Assembly (NCBI GenBank): GCA_902806565.1
Contig: CADCXA010000001.1
Span: forward strand, 1 to 64,000
Reading direction: 5' to 3'
Length of the DNA stretch: 64,000 nucleotides
Source of the DNA: Hypoxylon rubiginosum
Taxonomy: Eukaryota; Ascomycota; Sordariomycetes; Xylariales; Hypoxylaceae
In this document: piece by piece, positions 44,274 through 55,323 of the stretch
Layout: every line of letters starts with the position of its first letter
How positions within the stretch are numbered: position 1 is the stretch's first letter
Position numbers and translations under genes: made by a program
The notes under the pieces: generated by a model
Databases searched by the model: none
The model's input: only the letters and a program-made list of their open reading frames with translations
What the model was told of the DNA's origin: nothing

Positions 44274-45278
44274 CTAAAGAACCCGCTTGTACCACTGTAC
44301 CATAGGATCCGAATCGGTTGATGGAGGGTCCTGGAAGTATCTCTTGTACAAGTAGCCGTCGGATCGCACGATGACAGGTCCGAGATTCGTCGCCGTGAAC
44401 TCGGATGTGAATTCAATGGGCGTCTTATCTGCTATGGTATACGTGTCCGCCTCGAAGACGACCTTCAAGCTTCAAGTGTTGTTCTGGTAGTCGAGAGTCA
44501 CAACGCTGTAATTTCAGTAAGCTATCCGAGACCACGTTGGAGGCGTACTCAGAGCGCTTCCTTTTCTCGAATGCGAAATGGTATTCCACGTGTTGGACGC
44601 ATAGATATAATCCTTAGATAGAACCTGAATAGAGCTGTCCAGGTTAAGGATCGAGAGGTTGAAGCCGGTTTTGGTCCTGTCGGCGGAAAGTACGGTAAAA
44701 GGAATCACGTATCAAAAACTATCCGCGGTAAAAGCGCTGTCGCTGATTTTCTCCCAGTCATCCAGATACATCTTAGGCCTGTTACTAACGGACTCTTCAA
44801 GGACGGGGTCATTAAGTAATCGATGTCTCTTCTGCCAAACCGCCCTTCCAGCCGAAAGACACAAGTCACCTTTGTAGGAAAGAAGTGGATGTTGGACTCG
44901 ACCGACACTTTGGCACCGGTGGGGAAGGCCGTAAATATAGGATCTAGCTTGGTATCCAAATATATGATCTGACTATTCCTCAAGCTAATGACAGGGACAG
45001 TGTTTAGCGTAGCAGAGAACTGGTCCAAGTACGGCTTGGTCTGGCGGTTCACTTTAGTCAGCAGAAATTACCCGCCAACGTGATAGGTCTTGACTCACCA
45101 AGACGTCGTCAAAGTTATCGACAATGGACTCGATAGAGGTATCCATGTCATTCAGGCCGTGAAACTGACTACAAAGGCCCAATTCATTATCAGCAGACAT
45201 GATGGTAGTCAGCGCCTGCGCATCTGGCGGAAGGCACCTCGAAGGGCAACCGAAGCCCCGCGGGCTGGAGATTCTCAC
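44274..45278 (-). pseudogene. Decayed coding block, four frames in series, hypothetical
   Basis: Minus-strand frames 45278-45054, 45052-44705, 44708-44514 and 44468-44274 follow one another with little gap. Each ends in a stop and the next continues in the same or another register, and sequence between them also reads as protein. The second frame contains FPTGAKVSVESNIHFFPTKV, suggesting beta strands. With the helical parts downstream, this reads as one or two long proteins broken many times. Unplaced introns cannot be excluded for some breaks. Confidence 0.42.
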
Positions 45279-45725
45279 GACGCTTCTAGGATACGATTGA
45301 AACCTAAAAAGAATCCGGAGGGGGTGCGTTCGGTGCTCGGTTTAAGTCCATTCCGGCTTGAGATAGAGGGTAGCTTAGCTAAGGTGCTATCAACTAGAGA
45401 AACGGTGCCTAGGAAGTAATGTTAACGACTGTTTATATACGAGCGAGCGTTCTTACTTACCGTAGCCTTGGCCTCCGCAGTTTCTTTCGAGTTAACCTTG
45501 TTGTCCATAGCTTTGATCTTAGAACGAATACAATTATTTAGCGAATCTGCCGTAGAAAGGACTTACCCGATAGACTCCACGGCGTTGGACTGTGGAGGGC
45601 AAAGACCAGGTCTTGGAGTGAAAGCAATTACTTGGCATATCGAAGACATGGATAAGTTTTCCTTGGTAGAACCTAGACCCAAAGGCACTCCTTAATTGAG
45701 ATCGATCTAAACGGAATGGATGTAA

Positions 45726-46028
45726 TACCAGGCCGCCACCGACGGCCCATTTGCCGCTCTCAACCCGTCCACCCTCGCCTCAGCCTTCAAACTCGTCGGC
45801 TCACCTGGGCAGAATCTGGCACAGCTTGAGGATTGTACCCAGATGGGTTGCCCTGCACTGTATACGCCGATCACCTGCCGCATACACACAGAAATCACGA
45901 TTGAGAATCGCGCCTGCGCGCCTGAGTTGGATGCCGTGGCTAAACTGAGGGTACCACGGTCCTTGGTGGTGGGCGTCGCGTACCGCCGATCATACCTCCG
46001 CGTCCGCGACACGACGGGCGCGCTCTAA
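45726..46028 (+). pseudogene. Orphan frame related in inverted copy to 46040-46206
   Basis: About 100 codons are open after a TAA at 45723-45725, ending in TAA. It contains NPSTLASAFK and a Cys-containing stretch. The same decapeptide is encoded on the opposite strand at 46125-46176. Lacks a clear start, so probably a fragment. Family not recognised. Confidence 0.4.
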
Positions 46029-46039
46029 TCGAGCGTAGC

Positions 46040-46206
46040 CTAGTTGATCTCGCATGCGACCGCGGATAGCGCCGCCTCTATGGCCTTTGGCATGTCGTAG
46101 CCTTTATCGTCGAGGCTGTCGGACTTGAAGGCTGAGGCGAGGGTTGACGGGTTGCGGGTAGCAAATGGGACGTCGGCAACGTCGATTGCAGTACGGGAGA
46201 GGTAGG
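46040..46206 (-). pseudogene. Second, opposite-strand copy of the NPSTLASAFK fragment
   Basis: A minus-strand frame of about 55 codons ending in TAG. It contains VPFATRNPSTLASAFK, matching the plus-strand fragment at 45740-45790 in protein and DNA, then diverges. Two relatives in tail-to-tail orientation. Confidence 0.4.
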
Positions 46207-46503
46207 GGTAATGGATGGATTTGCGGGAGGATCAGCGAGGTGCTTGATTTACTCTGAGTAGTATCTGTAGTATTAGATCTACCTAGGTAATTATATTCCG
46301 TCTAGATCAATCTCAACCAAGAAGTGCCTTTGGGTCTAGGTTTAACCAAGGAAAACTTCTCATCCATGTCTTCGATATCGTCAGAAGTAAACCCCCCTGC
46401 CCAAGATTAGTGTTCAAACCCAGCTACCTCATCCTCGACTGCTCCCTACTGAGCCTACTCGTCACCTTCACCGGAGTAAAGCCTAGCGCCTTTACGGTAG
46501 TAT

Positions 46504-46620
46504 CATAAAGCCAACCATGCGATAAGGAAACAAATAAGTTGTTGCGCGAAGAGCTACGAACCTAGTGGGCCACCAAGTTCCATGTATATAAATGAGGTCA
46601 GGACAAAGGGACCTATCCCT
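46504..46620 (+). mobile_element. Degenerate LTR remnant
   Basis: GTTGTTGCGCGAAGAGCTACGAACCTAG and the following GTATATAAATGAGG track the middle of the solo LTRs (GTTGTTCCACGAGGAGCTATAAACCTAA and TATATAC). Neither terminus is recognisable. Confidence 0.5.
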
Positions 46621-46656
46621 TCATTCCCATAGGCCTGTAACCCCTATCCAGGACCC

Positions 46657-47540
46657 CTAGCCTCCTATTCCGGCCATGAGGGCTCCGTGACTCCTATCTA
46701 GGCTCCAAGGGTGACCAGCGGGTCCGTAGCCCAGCCCAGGTGTGACGAGGGCCGTGGTCCTAACAGGTAGGCTTTCAAAGAGCCGACACTTTCCTTGTAG
46801 AAGCACTCCCTGACCTTGAGATGGTAGACAAACGGAGTCTTCGACACGAACGCGAGGGCGGACTCTTTCAACGTCCCATTCGATTCTCCGCATCTGACCA
46901 AGACGCTGCTACCGGTAGGCAAGCGTAGCATTACAATCAATAGACCCTATATCTTAATCGACAAATTATGTAGCTATCAGAGGGGGGCTCGATCGATGGG
47001 CTTGCGACCATGAAGATGCGCATCCCGAGCGACCTGCTATTTGGCCTGGTCTGCACCTTGTCCCGGCCCAACGTGTTAGTCTGTGGGTCGACCGTTCGCA
47101 TCTGATCCACGTCCATAGCGGCCAGCAAGTTCTCTGAGCGTGACGAAGAGGTGGCCGAAGTAGGATGATGGTACAGTGTCCGTATGGCCCATATTTTCAT
47201 TGCCGGAACCAGAGTCGCCGTGAAAGGTGTTAGGTCTATGGGTGACATCGTCGCGATCGTGGAGGTTGTCGTGGATCAGTTGGCCGAGGGGATTGTTGCT
47301 GGCAGGGTAGGACAGGCAGTCCGGAGGAACTAGGCCCTGCTATTCATTGTGATCAGCTCTTTGCCCAGGGTGTATGTATGCTCTGAATGCTGGGAACATG
47401 GACATTGATATTGCTAGTATACCTGCACGGTTGATCTCAACTATGCCCTGATGCCCCCGGAGAGAGACGGGAGACATGATGGACGCTACAAGAACGCCAA
47501 CGGCGACGAGGTCATTGACCGAGCGACAGCCCCAATTCAT
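46657..47540 (-). pseudogene. Decayed minus-strand frames, hypothetical
   Basis: Frames 47540-47340, 47248-46937 and 46940-46698 follow in series. Sequence at 47335-47250 also reads as protein in another register. None is recognised. Hydrophobic residues cluster in the first (NDLVAVGVLVASIM). It could be one broken gene or chance open frames. Confidence 0.3.
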
Positions 47541-47959
47541 TGACGGTTTTGAAACGCTTTCGGGATGTCAACGATGGAAGGTTGTTTATCCCCAACATCG
47601 CCACTCCGATAGACGGCTCCGGATGTTCGGGAGAAGATGGGTCACCGCGCCGAAAATGGGGCAATGAGTCGAGCGGGACTTACTTTTCCTACTGACGACT
47701 TCACTATTAGTTAATTTCTTATTTCGTAGCTCTCGTCGAATAACTTGGCTAGACCTTTAGCAATGAGCACGTGTACAGACGAGTAAAGAAAGAGGAGTCC
47801 GCAAGGGGGTGCGAACTTTCAGACTGAGAACCATTCATTAATAGCATAATGATTGAGATAACATGTTGATTTCTATAATTACATAGGTAGATATACATCG
47901 AATAATTACATATAAGACGCTACAAGCCGACAACCAACGGGAAACGTCGCCCTCTAGTC
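47541..47959. other. Unassigned sequence with two palindrome-type units
   Basis: No gene seen. At 47791-47824 AGAGGAGTCCGCA and TGCGAACTTTCAG resemble units of the palindrome arrays (compare 25357-25371), spaced about 20 bp apart. Confidence 0.4.
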
Positions 47960-48322
47960 AGGTAAAGGGGTGGAACACCAGAAGGTCAGAGCCCTAAAGA
48001 TACCTGGATTAAATAGAAAGCTGGAGCCCTGAGCGATACCTACATGTATGTAGACCAAGTACCTCGAATTCACTCGTACCTACGTACCTGCGTGCAAGAC
48101 TTTAGAGTTTAGCTAGCCGCGACGCGTTTGCAGCAGCCGCGCGACGCGTCTCGAATCATCTCGTCGCCCACCGTGGTGGGGTTTATTCCTTCTACTTTAC
48201 TTTATTTTTCTTTTCTCTTTTTCCACAACTCACTCACACGTCTCCAGACATATCATAACGATACCCCAAAACGACCCAATCGCAACCTGATTTTCATTAC
48301 CACGTATTGCGACTAGTCTACA
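47960..48322 (+). promoter_or_regulatory. Promoter and leader shared with the paralog at 30255
   Basis: Same word order as 29941-30254, including GTAGACCAAGTACCT, GAATTCACTCGTACCTA, ATCTCGTCGCCCACC and TATTGCGACTA. ACGCGT occurs twice (48122-48127, 48144-48149) against once in the other copy. Confidence 0.7.
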
Positions 48323-49999
48323 ATGTCTGGAAGGGCGAGAACTAAAGGAGGCGGCCACAATGGCCAGCACAATACTCATCGAACCTCCACCACCTCCACC
48401 ACTTCCACCATTCCACGTGCTGCAGCCAAACCTCCCACAGCATCCAGTCGTAAGACGGGCGCTGGGAAGAAAGGCAAGCGCACACATGAGACCGACGAAT
48501 CGCTTAGTGAAGCTTCAGATGCAGAGTTTGATGCTGATCTTAACGCTGGATCTCGATCTCGACGCCGCCAAGAGGCTCCGCTGGCCAAGCGCCGGAGACT
48601 ACAAGTTCCTTCCGACTCAGAGGACTCGGATGCTGAATCTGATGTCGATCGTAGCAGATCCCGTCGCAAGTCACATTCTTCTAAAAGTCGGAAACAGCAG
48701 GACTCTGACTCGAACTCTGACTCGGACGATTCCTCCTCCTCCTCCTCATCGAAATCTTCGTCATCTTCATCGTCCTCCTCTTCCGATGAAAAGAGTAAGA
48801 GTAAGAGAAAAGGAAAGGGTAAAAAGGCCAAGAAAGACAAGGAGGCCAAGAAGGACAAGAAGGCCAAGAAATCCAAGAAATCCAAGAAGTCTAAGAAGGT
48901 CAAAAAGAATACCACCCAGGCCAGGATGGAAGGACCAAGAGAACAGCTGGACCAGTGGACTACGAATCAGGTAAACTCGGTCAGGAAATTCGTAAAGGAG
49001 CACTTTCCAGCAACGACGAAGGAAGACTTCCGCAAGCTAGCTCCGAAGTATCCCCCCATGTTCACGCGAGAACAGTACGAGGCGACCAAAGCCGAATGGA
49101 TGGCCGACCCTCTCAGACACTTCCTCTTGGGACAACATCAGCAACGTGTTCGAGAGGCATTCCTTACCGTATACCGGACGCTCCTCCGATTCTACAGTTG
49201 TCTGTACGAAGACTTCATGGGACCCAATTTCCGACTCCAGTACGACAACAGCGAGAACTCCGGTGTTCAGATAGTCAAAGACAACGTTACGAAGAATGTG
49301 CTGGATCCTTTCCCGTCCAAGTCTTTCTCTGAATCCCTAAACCGTCTCCTCTCGCACAATATTTGGCGTGGGAAACTTGATCGGGTAGCTACATGCCTGC
49401 AATTCGTCAATATATGGCGCACCAAAGATACCCGTCCGTGGGACTTGGTCGATTGCCATCCCGAGAGCCATTTCTTTCAGACCTGGCAACGCATTGAAAA
49501 GGAAGACTGGAGCACCGGGAGGTCCATAGAGGATCGCTACGAGGAAGTTAAAACGAGGCTAACCGAGCCGGGTGACTACTGCGACCTATTCGACCAGATC
49601 GTTAAGTCTGTTCAGGACAAGAGCCGATTTTACGGCAAGAACGATTCTATGCGTAAGAGCGATGATGATCCTTATTTCATCAAGGTTACCGACATCAAAA
49701 TGCTCATACACGCCGTCGACAACATGAGCGCCTGGGGGTCGTCATTCTGGCATCCATCTTTCTTCATGGAAGCGACCCTCAAATTCGCCAAACCGGACCA
49801 GGGCTACCCGCGCTCTAGCGAGTTTTTCAAAGCCCGAGATCGGGAAATCATCTACACCAGGTTGATGAGGACAACCGCTGGAGCCGTCGAAGAAGACATC
49901 ACCCGCGAAGACGACGTCATCCGCGAAGACCGATACAATGACAATGATGACGATGACGACATGGCATCGAATGCCCCATCGATCGAGTTAGGATCCTAG
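48323..49999 (+). CDS. Subtelomeric family protein, short paralog (558 aa), unknown function
   Basis: An intron-less frame, ATG in the context ACAATGTC. Residues 1-210 are disordered: Thr/Pro-rich, then RKTGAGKKGK, Ser/Asp runs and a Lys-rich stretch (about 155-195) that looks like a nuclear signal. Residues about 215-520 form the domain shared with the gene at 30255: VKEHFPATTKEDFRKLAPKYP, DPLRHFLLGQHQ, VYRTLLRFYSCLYEDFMGP, DPFPSKSF, DPYFIKV, EIIYTRLMR. It ends in a short acidic tail and lacks the long C-terminal tail of its paralog. Conservation of the domain against free drift of the disordered parts suggests both are or were under selection. Not recognised. Confidence 0.86.
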   Translation: MSGRARTKGGGHNGQHNTHRTSTTSTTSTIPRAAAKPPTASSRKTGAGKKGKRTHETDESLSEASDAEFDADLNAGSRSRRRQEAPLAKRRRLQVPSDSEDSDAESDVDRSRSRRKSHSSKSRKQQDSDSNSDSDDSSSSSSSKSSSSSSSSSSDEKSKSKRKGKGKKAKKDKEAKKDKKAKKSKKSKKSKKVKKNTTQARMEGPREQLDQWTTNQVNSVRKFVKEHFPATTKEDFRKLAPKYPPMFTREQYEATKAEWMADPLRHFLLGQHQQRVREAFLTVYRTLLRFYSCLYEDFMGPNFRLQYDNSENSGVQIVKDNVTKNVLDPFPSKSFSESLNRLLSHNIWRGKLDRVATCLQFVNIWRTKDTRPWDLVDCHPESHFFQTWQRIEKEDWSTGRSIEDRYEEVKTRLTEPGDYCDLFDQIVKSVQDKSRFYGKNDSMRKSDDDPYFIKVTDIKMLIHAVDNMSAWGSSFWHPSFFMEATLKFAKPDQGYPRSSEFFKARDREIIYTRLMRTTAGAVEEDITREDDVIREDRYNDNDDDDDMASNAPSIELGS

Positions 50000-50807
50000 T
50001 GCATCCAATATTACCGACTTGCATAGATAGATTAAATTGATCTTCTTCTCTCGTCTATGAACCTAGTGCTCCCCGTTCGCGTGACTATTATTTACCTCAT
50101 GATATAACATTCCCGTAGAAAATACCAACTCCTATTATGTAATGCCTTGTCCCAGTGTAAGCTGATATTTGAACCCAATACTTCTGTCTGAAGTAATATT
50201 GTAGATTTTCTTCTATGGTTATTGCCCTACGCGATACTGGAATTTCGCTTGAATCTTTGACTAGGGCCACCTTTATCACTAGATCCTGCTGTAAGACCTT
50301 CCCCCAAAAGGTCTCGAGGTCGTCGCCTGTCTTCCTTTACTTATTTAGTCAGGATAGCAAGAATTTTTCCATCTCCATTCGCAAAACCGCTTACCTACTG
50401 ACAGGGGTCATGAGTATTCCCAAGGCTCTTCTTGAAATTGAGGGTCAAAACATTGTGTAACTTTTAGTTTTCCAAGCCCTACGCACTTGCAAGCTCTTTC
50501 ATTCTCCCCCTGATTGAACTATAAGCCCATAAACGCGACAGTCACATTTCAAGTCTGCAGTATCATAGACAACATACGAGATCTTCGGAGGATATCATGG
50601 AATGGGTTAATGATGGCCGGCCTGGTGGCGAGGTGCCTATTCGCCGAGAAGAGATTGGGGCGCCCTATGGAACTACCCCAATATTAGGAACCCCTAACTC
50701 GTTGCGATGATGACGATTCAGATGAAGGTGCAGTTTGGAGAATTGACTTGGAGCGCGATGGAAATTCTTGATAAATAAAAGGCGGCACCCCTATTGACTT
50801 GTGATTA
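50000..50807. other. Unassigned sequence
   Basis: 3' flank of the 558-residue gene and intergenic DNA. Short frames at 50097-50279 (minus) and 50215-50460 (plus) have no support. Confidence 0.4.
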
Positions 50808-51180
50808 TAAAACTGTTTATGTCCGGCTAACTACCTCGACATACAATATATCTATGGGAACAACGAAGCACTATGTGATGTATGGAGTACCCCTTGGGGT
50901 AGAGTCAAAGACATAAGAAATCCACCGATATTCCGACATTCCTCCTTGTATGCGTTGATTCTTTTCGCTTTCTCTTAATTAGTGTGCCGGCCTTAGCTAG
51001 CCGATTTATTTCGCTTCACGAAACCCCCTTCTTTGAATTTGCCTTATTCCAAAATCTCAAAACCACCCTCTCGACACCCGGCGAGCCCTAAAGTAGACCA
51101 CAGCGGGATTCGAACCCACCTGTGTCCCCGTGCGGCAATGTACGGGCCATACACAGCCAGGCACTTTAACCACTGTTAAC
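50808..51180 (-). mobile_element. tRNA-derived SINE, copy 3
   Basis: On the minus strand it follows 33420-33875: B box GGTTCGAATCC (51106-51116 on plus as GGATTCGAACC), GGCTCGCCGGGTGTCG, GGTACTCCATACATC and the 3' end GTAGTTAGCCGGACATAAAC. The A box is partly lost (GTTAACAGTGG). No clear target duplication. Confidence 0.78.
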
Positions 51181-51364
51181 TTAGACACATGGAAAGTATC
51201 GTATCTGTGCGCTGGGGTGCTTTTGGCTGGCTTTGACTCTCAGCTTAGAGATTCTTAGAATCGGAGAGTGTACTCTTGCCCACGGGGCAGGCACCGGCAA
51301 CTTCTCAGGCATGGGTACGTCCTAGTGATAGGTGTCTCAACTGCGGTTGCGTTCTCTAGGGGCG

Positions 51365-51524
51365 TGTTATCACATAGCTCGATCCGAGTAGCTTATTTGA
51401 TTAAAGAAACCCATGGTTACAAATCTTAGCAAGTGTGTATCTTATATATTAATATATAAGTTAATTAAGGTTAAATAGATAGAGATAATTTAGATTAAAA
51501 TAATAAGATTAATATATGTTAATT
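51365..51524 (+). repeat. Left LTR of the outer element (at least 160 bp)
   Basis: GC-balanced in its first ~75 bp and AT-rich after that, so the edge of the RIP-affected block falls inside the LTR. It may extend past 51524, because its partner is cut at 64000. Confidence 0.75.
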
Positions 51525-51736
51525 AAGTGTTTAAAATAGTAATAAAATAAAAATTAAATAATAATTTTAAAATATAAATAAAGCTTTAAATTTTTATTTA
51601 AATTAAAAAAAATTAAAAACCTTAAAACTTATAAAAATTATTATATTAAATTAAAGTTATTTTAAATTTTTAATATAAATTTTTATTATAAATAATTTTT
51701 ATTTTTTTTAAAAACTATATTAAATTTAAATAATTA

Positions 51737-51918
51737 TATTAAATAATAAAAAATTATTTTAAAAAATTTATTTAAATTTTATATATAAACTAATAATTAA
51801 AGCTATAATAACCTTATTATAAAATTATTTTAAAAAATTATAAAAACACGTATAATTAAAAGAAATATATTTAATATATATAATTAATTTTTTAATTAAA
51901 TATATATATAATTTAATA
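51737..51918 (+). repeat. 5' LTR of the inner element
   Basis: 182 bp colinear with 57365-57546. The copies differ by transitions, such as CTATAATAACC here against CCGTAATAACT there. Confidence 0.85.
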
Positions 51919-54900
51919 ATTAAAAGTTTTATTTTATTTAAAAATTAAAAAACTATATATAAATAATAATACGTAACTTTTAATTAATTAAAAACTATAA
52001 AATTATAAAATAATTATATTAATAAAATTTTTTATAATTTAAATTTAACTAATAATAAAAAAAATAATATATTAAAAATAATAAAAAAAAAGGTTTTTTA
52101 TAATAGCTTATTTAATTAAAAATAATAAAATAAAAAATTCTAAATAAAAGTTATTAACTTAGAATTTTAAAAATATATTAATTTTATAAAAATATTAAAA
52201 TAATTAAAAAAGCTATTTTAATTAAATATTAATAACTATTTAAAAAAAACTTAATAAATAATATAAAATTTATTAAATAATAGTTTTTAAATTATAATAA
52301 ATAAAAGTTAAAAAAAATAAATTAAAATAAATAAAAGATTTATAAGTTTAATAAAAATAATAAAAAAAAATAAAACCATTTATAAAAAAAATTAAATTTT
52401 TTATAATTATAATTATAAAATTTATTAAATTTATTAATAAGTAGTTAAAAAACTAAAAAATTAAGTTATTAATTTTATATTTTTAAATTATTAAAATATA
52501 TATTTTAATTTAATAAATATTTTATATAAGTGATATAAAAAATTATTTACTATTAGTAAAATATATAATAATTAATTAAAATTATAAACTTAAAAATAAT
52601 ATAAAAAAATAATATAATAATTAATAAAAATATTTAAGAATTTTAAGATATAAATAATTAAATAAAAATTAATTATTATAAATATAAAAGTAAAAAACTT
52701 TATAAATATTACTAATAATTAATTATTAATAAAAAATTTTAAAGTTATATTTAACGGTGTTTTAAATAACTAAGTAATTAATTATAAATTATTAAATATT
52801 AATAAAATTAAAAACAATATATTTAATTATTTAAATATAATAATTATTTTATATAAATATATATTTTTATAATTAACTTTTATACGGCTTTATTTTACGA
52901 AAAAAGTATTTATTATTTAATTTAATAATATAAAATTTAATTATAATAAAAATTTAAATATTAAATTAAAAAAAGAAAAAAACGCTATTTTTAAATTTTT
53001 TAATTAATTAAAATAAAATAAAAATAATAAAAACCACGGTAAATTATATAGTTAAAATAATTTAAATAAATAAACTAAGTTAATTAAAAAAAAAACAAAT
53101 TAATATATTTATTAATTATTTATAAAAAACTAATATTTTATATTTAGTTTATTATAATTATTATAAAATTTTTAACTGTTAATATATTATTAAAAATAAA
53201 ACTTTAAAAAACTAAACTTTAAATTTTATTATAAAAAGAATAATTAAATATAAAATAACTAAAAATAATATATTTATTAAACTAATTAAAAAAATAAAAA
53301 AAAAGTTATTTATATAAAATAAAAATTAATTAGTTTAAATAATTAAAAAAATAAAAGGAATGTTTTTAATTTTATAAATTATATTTAAAGTTAATATTTA
53401 TTTTTTAAAAAACTTAATAATTTTAAATTTAAAAATTATTATTTATATTTTTAATTAATTTAATTGATTTTTATTATACCGAATAATATATATTAAAAAT
53501 GTGATTTTTATAAAAGATTTAATTATATTTATATAAAGATATAAAAAAGTGGATATATATTTAAAAAATCTAAAAAAAATAAAACTTTTATAATTATAAA
53601 ATATAATATATTATAAAAGATTTATATATAATATAATATTATTAAAACTTTTAAAAAAAATAAAATATTAATAAAACTATAAAAATATAAATAACTATTT
53701 ATAAAGAAAAAATAATTTTATTTTATATATTATTATTAATAAATAAAATTAATATATTTTAAAGGATTTTTTTAAGAATTTTATTAATTATTTATTTTAT
53801 ATAAAAAATATTAAGTTTAATAGTTAAATAAAGCGACTTTTAAATATAATAACTAATAAATTATATTATGTATAATTTAGTTACTTAAAATTAGAAACCT
53901 TTAATTATATAACTAGTTATTTTTAAAAAATAAAAATTAAAAAGTTTAATTTAATTAAAAAAACTAATTAAATTATTATAATAAAATATAACATATATAA
54001 CTATAAAAAAGCTAAAAAGTTTAATTATTATAAATGTTATAAATAATTAAATAAATTAAATAAATATTTAACTATTAATTTTTATAACTTAAAAACAGAT
54101 TTTTAAAAATATTAATATATAATATTAATTATTAATAAATATATAAAATAAGTTTAAAATTTTTATTTTAAAAACTATATTTTAAACTTAATTATTAAAA
54201 TTTTAAATTAAATATTTAAAATTATTTAAAAATAACATTAACTTAATATTAAAATTATTAAATATAATAATAAGCTAATAATAAAAAAACACGTTATATA
54301 AAATTATATTTAATAAATATATTATATTAAATTTAAATTTTTAATATTAAATATATAAAATTAAAATAAAAATATTAAATATTTAAAGGATATAATTAAA
54401 TAAAAAGTTTAAATAATAAAAATAAAATTAAAACTTTTAAATTTCTTATAAATAAAAGTTTTTAAAGTTATTACTTATTTTTATAATTATATTTTTAAGT
54501 ATAACTTTAACTAGTAATTTTTATATAAGTATTTTTATATTTATTTAATATTTAAAAATAATATAATCACCGATAAAAAACCATATTAAATTTATTTAAA
54601 AATATATAAATATAAAATGTTTATATTTACTATAAAAATAAAATAAAAATAAAACCAACGTTAATATTTTAATTTAAAAATATAAATAAATTACTTAGTA
54701 AGTTACAGCTTTATAAATATTTATAATATTTAAATTTTTATATTAAAATAAGTTATTAAAATATAAAATATTATATTTAATAAAAACATTATATTTAATA
54801 AAAATATCTTATTTTTAAAAAATAATTTATTATATATAATAAAGAAAAATATTTAAAACTTAGTTAATAAGGTTGTTACTTTATAAAATATAAAAAAAAA

Positions 54901-55131
54901 AATTAATTTAAAATTATTAGTTTTAAAAAAAAATAAAATAAAAATAAAAATACCAATAAAAAATAAAAATAAATAAAACTATAAAATAAATAATAATAAT
55001 AAAAAATATAACAATAAAAAAACTAAAAAACTTAATTATTTTTATATTAAAGTTATATTTATATTATATTTTATTTTTAATACTACTTTTTTATTAATTA
55101 TTTTATTATTTATTATAATAATAAAAAAAAA

Positions 55132-55323
55132 ATTAAACGCTATAAATCACGCTTTTTTAAATATTAATATAAAAGAAAAATTAAACATTATAAATTACAC
55201 TTTTTTAAATATAATTAAAAAACTAAAATTAAATATTATAAATTATATTTTTTATAATAAAATAAAAAAAATAAAATTAAACGTTATAAATTATATTTTT
55301 TAAAATAAAAATATAAAAAACGT
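55132..55323 (+). repeat. 48-bp tandem repeat, four copies, inside the inner element
   Basis: Units start at 55132, 55180, 55228 and 55276 with ATTAAACGCTATAAATC-like sequence, exactly 48 bp apart. Differences are mostly transitions; CpG sites persist in some units. A 48-bp period is 16 codons, so it was probably a repeat in a coding frame before RIP. Confidence 0.85.

Noticed and set aside
48376..48915. 179-codon minus-strand frame within the 558-residue gene
   Set aside because: The antisense of Ser, Asp and Lys codon runs. The plus-strand frame has a paralog and a promoter.
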